Below the pieces are notes generated by a model. It was given only the letters and a program-made list of their open reading frames with translations. It ran no database searches and was not told where the DNA came from. From CAVZVZ01 sp963778895 (GTDB taxonomy: Bacteria > Actinomycetota > Acidimicrobiia > Acidimicrobiales > Acidimicrobilacustridaceae), in assembly GCA_963778895.1 (NCBI GenBank), contig CAVZVZ010000001.1, positions 412,568 through 476,567 on the forward strand: a stretch of DNA of 64,000 nt. The letters are read 5' to 3'. Positions 46,410-55,101 of this stretch are shown piece by piece. The position numbers and the translations under genes are program-made. Position 1 is the first letter of the stretch; every line of letters begins with the position of its first letter.

Positions 46410-47362
46410 TGGTTCGCGGCCGCTCGACGGGCGCGATGCCATTCCAGCTGCGCGGCGATCCCCTCACGCACCTGCGTCTTCGGCTCCCAACCCAGCAACT
46501 CGCCGGCTCGTTCGACCGAACCGCCGGTCCGGGTCACATCGCCGGCGGCGACTCCTCGCCGTTCGATCGGTACCGGCGAGCCCACCAACTCGCCCACCAA
46601 ATCGATGACCTCGGAAAGCGCAACGCTCGAGCCTCCGGAGATGTTGACGACCGTGCCCGGTTCGACGTCGGCCATCCCGGCCTTGCGGTTGGCTTCCACC
46701 ACGTCACCGACGTACGTGAAGCTGCGAACCTGCGATCCGTCACCCAAGAGCGGGAACGGGTCACCGCCGAGCGCAGCCTCGCAGAGTCGATGGAACGACA
46801 TGTCGGGGCGTTGCGCCGGACCGTAGACCGTGAAGTACCGGAGGGCCACCGTGGGTATGCCCCACGTGGCGGCGTACAGACCGCAGAGGTGCTCCGCCGC
46901 GAGCTTCGTGACACCGTACGGACTGCGCGGTTGCGGCAAGTCGGTTTCGACCGTGGGATACCGCACGGCCTCGCCGTACACCGAGGAGCTCGACGCGAAC
47001 ACGAAGCGGTCCAATTCGACGGAGCGACAGGCTTCGAGCAAGCGTTGCGTCGCAAGGATGTTGCACGAGTCGTACGCCTCGAAGCCCTCGGCCCACGACA
47101 GCCGCACGCCCGGTTGGCCGGCGTGGTGATACACGACGTCGATGCCGTCGAGAAACGGTCCGATGGCCGCGTCGCGCAAATCGGCCAGGACGATCTCGCA
47201 GCCGGCCCGGGCCGCGAGACGATCGAGGTTCGCTTCCTTTTGGCCGACGTCGTAGTAGTCGGTCAGGCAGTCGACGACGCGAACGGTGTCACCAGCATCG
47301 AGGAGAGCCTCGACGAGATGCGATCCGATGAAGCCGGCTCCGCCGGTGACGAGCGCGCGCAC
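46406..47362 (-). CDS. NAD-dependent epimerase/dehydratase (UDP-glucose 4-epimerase-like)
   Basis: Short-chain-type sugar-nucleotide epimerase. 318 residues from GTG 47360-47362 (VRALVTGGAGFIGSHLVEAL). NAD loop GGAGFIG; ADLRDAAIGPFLDGIDVVYH; catalytic Ser-Ser and Tyr-x3-Lys in FASSSSVYGEA and RSPYGVTKLAAEHLCGL; RYFTVYGPAQRPDMSFHRL; and VNISGGSSVALSEVIDLVGE. Likely substrate is a UDP- or dTDP-hexose, not determined. It is 96 nt downstream of the amidohydrolase, separated by a hairpin. Confidence 0.92.
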   Translation of the reverse strand: MRALVTGGAGFIGSHLVEALLDAGDTVRVVDCLTDYYDVGQKEANLDRLAARAGCEIVLADLRDAAIGPFLDGIDVVYHHAGQPGVRLSWAEGFEAYDSCNILATQRLLEACRSVELDRFVFASSSSVYGEAVRYPTVETDLPQPRSPYGVTKLAAEHLCGLYAATWGIPTVALRYFTVYGPAQRPDMSFHRLCEAALGGDPFPLLGDGSQVRSFTYVGDVVEANRKAGMADVEPGTVVNISGGSSVALSEVIDLVGELVGSPVPIERRGVAAGDVTRTGGSVERAGELLGWEPKTQVREGIAAQLEWHRARRAAANH

Positions 47363-47391
47363 GAGTAGGAGTTTGTAGCAGACCCGCTCCA

Positions 47392-47444
47392 GCGGAATTG
47401 GCGGCGAGACCGACGCCATTTGGCGTCGGAAGCGCCAATTTCGC
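47392..47444. terminator. Double-stem hairpin, terminator- or REP-like
   Basis: Outer 12-bp stem (47392-47403 with 47433-47444, one G-T pair) and inner 9-bp stem CCGACGCCA / TGGCGTCGG with a TT loop. It lies between the amidohydrolase stop and the epimerase start and should end the amidohydrolase transcript. Part of it resembles the segment at 28139-28170. Confidence 0.6.
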
Positions 47445-47458
47445 CTGGAGGGACGTCC

Positions 47459-48518
47459 TCAAGGCTGCTCCGTTCGCAGGCTGAAGAGCCGCTCCGCGTT
47501 GGTCTGCATGAGGGCCCGCTTCTCCTCGGGGCCGAGGAGAAGCGCGTCGTGGGCCCGCACTTCATCGGCCTCGAACTGCCATGGGTAGTCCATGGCGTAG
47601 AGGACCCGGTCAGGGCCGAGGACCTCTCGACAGAACATGATCGAAGGGCTCCACGGCATCCCACTGGTCGTGACCCAGACATTCTCCCGGAGGTACTCGC
47701 TCGGGAGTCTCGTCGCCCGGTTCTCGGGCATTCTCCGCCCCCCGGACTTGAACATGTAGTCGAGCCGGTAGAGCCAGAAGGGCAGTCCCTCACCCAGGTG
47801 GCCGACCACGACTCGGAGCTTCGGGAACCGGTCGAACACGCCGCTGACGATCAGGCGCAACAGGTGCAGGCCCGTCTCGACGGCGAAGCCGAAGATCGCG
47901 CCCTCGAGTCGCAGGTCGAGCATCGGCGCGATCAAGCCCTTGGAGGGCGTGTTGGGGTGGAGGTAGAGCGGCAGGTCGAGGGCCTCGGCGGCCTCGAGGA
48001 TCGGCCAGAATTTGGCGTCGTCGAGGTATTCGTGATCGACGTGGGAGTTGACGATCGTGCCCACGAAGCCGAGGTTCTTGCACCGCTCCAGTTCGGCGGT
48101 GGCATGCCCGGCGTCCTGCGGTGCGATGGTGGCGAGGGCGCTGAACCGGTCGGGGTGCTGCTGGCAGGCGACGGCCATCTGATCGTTGGCCAACGTGGCC
48201 ATCGCGACGGCCCGGTCGGGCGCGAGCGGATTCGGACCCGGCGCGCTGATCGACAGGATCTGGCGGTCGATGCCCGTGGCGTCCATGTCGGCCAGGCGTC
48301 GCTCCCCGAGATCCGGCAATCGTTCCCGCACGAACTGGGCGCGCGGCGTGTCGCTGGTCAGGATGAAGCCGAAGAACGACCGGAATCCGGGGTCGTCGAT
48401 GCCGGTGTCGAGCAATCGGCGCCACTCGGCGAACAGTTCGGCCGGCGCGAACGCCTCCTCGGTGGCGATGCGGAGATAGCCCGCCTTCCCGCCCGGTTGC
48501 AGTTCGTGCCTTCAGCAT
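47459..48518 (-). CDS. Amidohydrolase-2 family protein (ACMSD / resorcylate-decarboxylase-like) (frame change near 48490)
   Basis: Metal-dependent TIM-barrel hydrolase or decarboxylase. ATG 48516-48518 (MLKARTATG) overlaps the ABC fusion stop as TGATG; after a one-base shift near 48490 it reads GYLRIATEEAFAPAELFAEW, MDATGIDRQILSISAPGPNP, LPLYLHPNTPSKGLIAPML, VVVGHLGEGLPFWLYRLDY and VLYAMDYPWQFEADEVRAHD. His of LHPN, His of GHLGE and Asp of MDYP are the expected metal or catalytic residues; the first motif is EEA where resorcylate decarboxylases have EEH. About 350 residues. It is encoded at the end of the transporter operon, so its substrate is probably the imported compound or a breakdown product. 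Confidence 0.86.
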
Positions 48519-51464
48519 CAGTGACTTCCTGACCTCGGCGGTCTCGGTGGGGTCGCGCCCGCTTCGGGCGGGCGGGCGGAGTCGAGGCGTGTTGATTGGA
48601 GGTGGCTCACGGGTAGGCCGCCGCCGTTCGTCGACGCGGCGCTCGCCGCCACGCCGCTCCGTTGGATCGTGCGCTCGCCGGTGCCGAGGTAGCTGGCGAT
48701 CACCGCGGGGTCGTCGCGCACGCGGCGAGGATCGCCGGCGGCGATGACCCGGCCCGCTTCGAGGCAGTAGACCCGGTCGCTCATGCCCATGATGAGCGGC
48801 ATGTCGTGCTCGATGATCAGCATGGCGGCGTCGAGCGTGCCGCGGACCTGCACGAGCAGCGGGGCCATGGCCTCGGACTCGCGCTGGGCGATGCCGGCGG
48901 TCGGCTCGTCGAGGCACAGCAGTCGGGCGTCGAGGGCGAGCAGCCCGGCCAGCTCGACGATGCGGCGGGTGCCGGTCGACAGCTCGATGATCGGGCGTTC
49001 GGCGTAGCGACCGAGGCCCAAGAAGTCGATCAGCTCGGCCGCCTCGCTCCGCTTGGCCTGCTCGCGGGCCCGGGCCTTGGGCGAGAACAACATCGTGGCC
49101 ACGAGGCTCGACCGGCCCCGGGCCTCGAGCGCCACCTCGACCGACTCCCGCACGGTCAGCTCGGGAAAGAGCGTGGCCGCCTGGAACGTGCGGCCGAGTC
49201 CGAGGCGGGCCCGCTCGGCGGGCTGGGCGCCGCTCACGTCCTCGCCGAGCAGCTCGACCCGGCCGGAGGCCGGAACGAACCCGCCGATGGCGTTCATGAG
49301 CGTCGTCTTGCCGGCGCCGTTGGTGCCGATGAGCCCGACGATCTCGCCGGCGCGCACGTCGATCGACACGTCGTCGTTGGCCTTGACACCACCGAATGAC
49401 ACCGACACGCCGGTGGTGCGCAGCACGACATCGTGGGTCACGGGGGGCCGAGCCATCCGCCCGATCGCGGCCGGTGGCGCGGTCGTCCGCTTCTCCTCCG
49501 GTGGGAGGCGTCGCTCGAGGTGCCGGTACAGGGCGCTGCGGGCCCGATGGGCGACCTCGACGAACCCACCCGGGAAGTAGAGGAGGAGCACGAGGAGGCC
49601 GAGGCTCGACGACAACAGCGGCACGACCGCGTTGCCGGGTGCGAGCGCGGGGAGGCCGATGACCCAGAGGGCGCCGAGCACGGCGCCGACCGTCGAGCCC
49701 ATGCCGCCGATGACGACCATGGCCACGAGGGCGAGCGAACTGTCGACGAGGAAGTTCGGATCGGCCAGGCTCACCTGTTGGGTGACGCCGCCGAGCAGGC
49801 CACCACCGATCCCGGCGATCCAGCCGGACAGGGCGAACGCCCGCAGCTTCGCCGTCGACGGTCGAATCGTGTAGCTGGCCGCCGCAATCGGGTTGTCCCG
49901 TACGGCCAGCGTCACCCGGCCGACTCCGCTCCGGCGGATGCGCCCGAGCAGCGCGACGACGAGCACCAGTACGACGACGACCGCGTAGTAGTAGGTGCGC
50001 AACGGTCGGAGGTCGAGACCGAGCAGCTCGCCCCGCGGGAAGGGCGCGCTCGTCGAGTTGCCACCACTGAGGATGTCGAGGTTGTAGATCCACGACGACG
50101 CCGCGATCGCGAACGCGAACGTCGTGACCGCCAGCAACAGGCCGGGCACCCGCAGGGCGCCGGCGCCGAGCGCGACGGCCAGGAGCGCGGTGAACGAGGC
50201 GGCGATCAGGACCGACACCACGAACGGGATGCCGTACAGCTCGAAGTCCAGCAGCTCGATACCGCCGACGGTCCAGTGCACCGACAGGCCCCGGGTGAGG
50301 GCGGCGGCGAGGAGCGCGGCGATGCCGGCGAACGCCATCTGGCCCAGCGACAGCTGACCGCCCCAACCGGTGAGGACGGTCAGGGACAGCGCGCAGATCG
50401 CGAAGGCGAGGATCGTGGCGTACAGAAGGTGCCGCGACGGCTGGGTGACGATCAAGGGCAACGCGATGGCCACCGCGAGCGGCACGAGCAGGACGAGCCG
50501 GTCGAGGTTCCGCACCCAGAAGATCTGCCGCAGCCGCTCGGGCATGGCGGCGACCCGCGGGGTGAAGGAGAACGCCTCGCCTTCGGTGCGCTCCCGGCCC
50601 TGGAGAGCGACGACAAGTAGCACCACGAGGAGCAGCACGACATCGGCGACACCGGGGTGGTCGAGCGTGTTGAACCGCAGGACGGACTCGACCAACCCGA
50701 TGCCGAGCCCGGCGGCGAGCGCGATCGGGAACGACCGGAACCGACCGATCAGTGCCGCCACGAGGGCTCGGAGCAGCGTGGCCGGGCCGAGCGTGGCGAG
50801 GCTGCCGCCGGCGGCGTTGAGGCCGCCGAGGAGCACCATCGCCACCGTGGCGATGAATCCGGTCAGCGCCCACACGCAGGTGGACACGATCTTCGGGTTC
50901 ACGCCGGCGAGGCGGGCCAGATCCCGGTTCGCGGCGGCCGCCCGCACCACCCGGCCGACCGCGGTGCGGCTCAGCGTCCAGGCCAGAGCGGCGGCGAGCA
51001 GCGGAGCCACCACGAGCACCGTGACCTGCGGCGCCGGTGACCTGCAGGCCGCCCACCGTCCAGGTCGCGCCGACCGCCAGCGGGAACCGCAGACCCTTGC
51101 CGACCAGGTTCGGATACGAGTTCAGGATGGCGAGCGAGAGTTGGGCGACGCCGATGGTGGCGACGAGCACGATCACGCGCGGCGCCCGGAACAGCCGGCG
51201 GATGACGATCAGCTCGATGACCGCGCCGTAGACCGCGCCGACGACGAGCGCCATGCCGAGCGCCAGCCAGTAGGGCACCCCGTAGTTCACGTTCAGGATC
51301 ACCAGCAGCCCGGCGCCGACGAGGCCCATGTTGCCGACGGCGAAGTTGATGACCCGCGACGTCCGATACACCAGCACGAGGGCGAGGGCGAGGACGCCGT
51401 AGATGGCGCCCTGCACCAAGCCGTTGAAGACGACCTGCGATGTGACGGTGAGGCCGAGGATCAT
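48518..51464 (-). CDS. Branched-chain amino-acid-type ABC transporter, LivH-LivM-LivG triple fusion (frame change near 51030)
   Basis: A single protein of about 981 residues. LivH-like permease from ATG 51462-51464 (MILGLTVTSQVVFNGLVQGA) with INFAVGNMGLVGAGLLVIL; after a one-base shift near 51030 VAPLLAAALAWTLSRTAVGR. LivM-like permease with GWGGQLSLGQMAFAGIAALL near residues 380-400 and VVIGGMGSTVGAVLGALWV. LivG-like ATPase from about residue 690 with Walker A GTNGAGKTTLMNAIGGF, a modified signature ELSTGTRRIVELAG, and Walker B RLLCLDEPTAGIAQRE. A Pro/Arg-rich tail follows. Family substrates include branched-chain amino acids, amides, urea and aromatic acids. Confidence 0.9.
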
Positions 51465-53654
51465 CCGCCCTCCGCTCCGAGGAAGACGGCGCGGGCGAGG
51501 TCGTCGCGCTCGATCAGGTCGGCCATCGGTCCCTCGAATCGCACGTGACCCTTCTCGAGGAACACGGCGCGGTCGGCAATGGCCGCGGCGACGTTGAGCG
51601 ACTGCTCGACGATGACGATCGTGAGGCCCTCGTCCTTGAGCTGGCTAATGATCTCGACCAGACGTTCGACGATGTTCGGTGCCAGCCCGAGCGACAGCTC
51701 GTCGATGATCAACACGTCGGGCTCCCGGGTCAGGACTCCCGGCGAGCGCGACCATCTGCTGCTGGCCACCGGACAGGGAGCCGGCCGGCGCGTCGAGTGC
51801 GCTGCGCAGCTCCGGGAAGAGCTCGAGCACCCGTTCGATCCGGGCGGCCGCGCCATCGGGGTCGTTGCGGTGGATGAACGTGGCGACCTGCAGGTTCTCC
51901 CGCACGGTGAGGTCGTCGAAGACGCCGTGGCCGCCGGGCAGCAGCTGGATGCCGAGGCGGGTCCGTTGCTCGGGCGACACGAACGTGATCGACCGGCCGT
52001 GGAGGCGGACGACGCCGTGGGCCGGCGTGCCCAGCCCGGCGATGACCCGCAGGATCGTCGACTTGCCGGCACCGTTGGTGCCGAGCAGGGCGAGGACCTC
52101 GCCCGGCCGCACCTCGAAGCCGACGTCGAAGAGGATCTGCACCTGACCGTAGGAGAAGTCGACGTGGCTCACCTGCAGCGCGGGTACCGAGTCCGGGTCG
52201 GCGAGGCGCTTCTGGCGCTCCTCTTCCTCCTCACGGATCTCGGCGACGATGAGGGCCAAGTCGTCCTTGATGAACATCGAGCTGCGCACGATCAGCAGGC
52301 CGCCGATGACCGTGGACGGGACGAAGAGGACCAGCACCGCGACCCGCGGGCCGTAGGCGTTGGTCAGCAGGGCGGCCAGAAGCGCCCCTCCGGTCGCGCC
52401 GACGAGGAACACGTACAGCGAGCCGAGCGCCGAGCCCAGGCCCCGCAGCCGGTACGGCACCACCGCAGTGAGGATCGGGCCGACCATCGCGAAGGACGCG
52501 GTCAGCAGCACCGCACCAGGGATGGAGAAGATGGCGAAGAGCCAGGCGTTCGGCATGAAGTACTGGACCGGCGTGAACGCCGCGGCCGGGAGCACGATGA
52601 GGCCCATGAGCCGCAGCGCCGCGGCCGGGTCCCGCCGATACATCCGGTCGTAGGCCCGGCCCACGAACGGCAACACCGCGAGCACCGCCACCCCGCCGAC
52701 GGTCATCACCGCACCCCGGCCGAACGAGCCGAGGCCGTACTGCTGCTCCAGGAAGAGGCTGGCCAGCACCGGCGCGGTGAAGAGCCCGAAGCCCATGGCG
52801 GCGAAGGCGACGATGGTCGAGCGCAGCGTGTTGATCTGCAGCAGCCGAGAGAACGCCGCTTCCATCGAGATCCGCGCCGGCGCGTCCTCCTCGACGACCG
52901 TGCCGAGCACGTCCTGCCTCTCGTACTGGCCCCGCGGCGGCTCCGGCAGCCGGAACGCCGCCAGCGCGACGACGCCGGCCGGAATGGCGAGGACCAGGAA
53001 CGCCCACCGCCATCCCGCGCTCCCGCCGGCGAGCACGGCGATCCCGCCGACGAGCACCGGGCTCAAGGTCTGGGCCGCCGACCCGGCCAGTTGGATCCCT
53101 GCGAACACCCGACCGCGGGCCTGTATCGGGTACTGGTCGGCAAGCAGCGGGGCCTGGACGGCGAACTGGTTCGACTTCGTGATCCCCGCACCCATCCGGG
53201 TGAGGAAGAGCGTCAGCGCGTTGAGCGCCAGGCCCGACAGCATCACCGACGCCGCGAACAGCACGCTCGCCCACGCCACCACGCGAGTGCGCCGGAAACG
53301 ATCGGCCAGCCACCCCATCGGCACGGCCCCGAGCACGAGGAAGGCCCCCGACGCCGAGCTGATGAACACGATCGCGCCGCTGCTGATGTGCAGCGAGTCG
53401 CGGATGTCCGGCGACAGCGTGCCGAGCGTGGCGCTCTCGAGGTTGTCGAGCGCGACGAGGGAGGCGAGGGTCACGAACGTCGCCTGGCCGCCCCGCCGAA
53501 GCGCCTCTCGCAGCGAGAGGTTGGCGTCCCCCACGCCCGGCAGCGCCTCGTCGGCGATCGTCGGACGGTCGTCGACACTCTGCCGCTCGGCCTCCAGCCC
53601 GAGGATCGTCCCCGTGAGCTGATCGGCGCGCTCGCCGCTGATGGCGTCGGTCAA
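51461..53654 (-). CDS. MFS transporter fused to a LivF-type ABC ATPase (frame change near 51742)
   Basis: A protein of about 730 residues. From TTG 53652-53654 (TTG start, 3 nt after the substrate-binding gene) residues 40-480 form a 12-helix major-facilitator domain: GAFLVLGAVPMGWLADRFRR is the MFS loop 2-3 motif, and YPIQARGRVFAGIQLAGSAA follows TM4-5. From residue 500 a LivF ATPase begins ALQVSHVDFSYGQVQILFDV, Walker A GTNGAGKSTILRVIAGL, GIQLLPGGHGVFDDLTVREN, signature SLSGGQQQMVALA, then after a shift near 51742 Walker B VLIIDELSLGLAPNIVERLV and IVEQSLNVAAAIADRAV. It overlaps the LivHMG start by ATGA. It therefore supplies the second ATPase of the Liv transporter while adding a complete secondary-transporter domain. 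Confidence 0.88.
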
Positions 53655-53657
53655 CGT

Positions 53658-55023
53658 CTACTTCGCCTGCTCGAACACGTTGGTGGAGTCGTTCCACTCG
53701 TACAGGTGGATCTTCGGATCACCGTCCGCCTGCGGCGGCGCACCGAAGTTCCAGGGATCGGGCGAGAACGGCAGGTCGACCTGGCCGAGCGCGTCGCCCG
53801 CCGCCTTGAACGTCCCGTAGTTGAGATCCGTGCCGGCCTTCTCCAAGATCGCCTTCAGGAGGTAGAGGTGGATGCAGGTGAAGTTGGCCGCCGCCGCGTT
53901 CCTCGGCTCGCCCGTCGGCACCTCGTTGACCGGGATCATCTTCATCCCGGCCTTCTCGATGACGTCGACGCACTCCTTGGTGACGCCGCCGAGGGACGGG
54001 AAGTTGTCCTGCCCGTCGAACAGGCCACCGGTGGCCGCGCCCGCCAACGGAGCGAGGTCGCTGCCCTTCGCCGCCGCGTAGGAGACCGGCAGGTTCATCG
54101 TGCTGAACCGGACAGCCGGGTGGTAGTCGGTCTTGCCCAGTGCGGTCAGGACGGCGGTCCCGGCGGTGGAGCCGATGACGAGGATCTGGTCCGCCCCCTT
54201 CGACTTGAAGCGCTCGACGATCGTGTCGGACAGGGCGAAGCCCGCGTTGGTGTCGGTCAGCGGCGCGTCGCTCAGCGCCGTGTCCACGACGTCGACGTTC
54301 AGCTCCTCCAGGAGCGGCTTGATCGTCTTGTCCAGGCTCTGCTGGTCGGCGGCCGCGCCGGTCACCGCGACCTTGCCGTCGAGCTTGCCGCCCTCGGCCA
54401 GCGCCCGGATCGTGTCGATCTCCACGTCGTCGCCGGGCTCGGTCGAGTACCAGGCGACCTTCGCCTTCGACAGGCGCTCTTGCGGTCATCGTCGCCGCCG
54501 ATGACCGGGGTGGGGTTCGTCTGCAGATAGCAGAGCACGTCGTCGTTGAGGAAGAAGCCGACGGTCACGAAGACCTTCTCGTCCTGCGTGAGCTTCGTGC
54601 AGGCCGCCGCCGCCGCGTTCGCCCCGACGGGGTTGATCGGGGCGAAGATCGGGTCGATCTTGCGGCCGGCGATGCCGCCCTTGGCGTTGATCGAGTCGAT
54701 GACCGCGGTGTACGCCTTCCGGTAGTCACCGTTGTCGACGTCGATGACGTCCTTCAGCGAGCTCAGGTCGGGGTACGTGATGCCGACCTTGATCGCGTCC
54801 GCGGTCACGCCCGGCGCTCGGGTGTCCTCCGCGACCTCGGTGGACCCCGAGCCCGTCGTCTCCTGGTCGCGCCGGACGACGAGTCGTCGTTGCTCGACTT
54901 GCAGCCGCCGACCGCCAGCAGCACCGCTCCGGCGGTGGCCACGGCCGCCCACCGGGTGCGCCGCCGTGTCGCTGCCGACGCCGTGAGGTCGAGCGACACC
55001 ACCGCATGCTCGTTCGTGCTCAC
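53658..55023 (-). CDS. ABC transporter substrate-binding lipoprotein, Peripla_BP_6/LivK type (frame changes near 54875 and 54482)
   Basis: First gene of the minus-strand transport operon. GTG 55021-55023 follows AAGGGGAAGC: STNEHAVVSLDLTASAATRR, hydrophobic core and lipobox VGGC, then a Ser/Asp linker. After a shift near 54875: APGVTADAIKVGITYPDLSS, YTAVIDSINAKGGIAGRKI; after a second near 54482: KAKVAWYSTEPGDDVEIDTI, GKLDGKVAVTGAAADQQSLD and ADQILVIGSTAGTAVLTAL, to DSTNVFEQAK. About 453 residues, two-lobe periplasmic-binding fold. Ligand unknown. Confidence 0.87.
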
Positions 55024-55101
55024 GTGCTTCCCCTTGTTCGTGACGTGCTGATTGGAACCCAACCGACGGGCCGCCGCATCGGGGAAACCCCTATCCGTAG
55101 G
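55024..55101. promoter_or_regulatory. Divergent promoter region of the transport operon and LuxR regulator
   Basis: 78 nt between the substrate-binding gene and the LuxR-type regulator. It contains an inverted repeat TTGG-AAC-CCAA at 55052-55062 and a GGGGAAACCCC palindrome starting at 55081, either of which could be an operator. The compact divergent layout suggests that the regulator controls the transporter genes. Confidence 0.4.

Noticed and set aside
47790..51464. Single 1224-codon minus-strand frame joining LivH to the amidohydrolase region
   Set aside because: Only its first 150 residues are LivH; afterwards it is out of frame with LivH, LivM, LivG and the amidohydrolase. The real chain continues after a shift near 51030.
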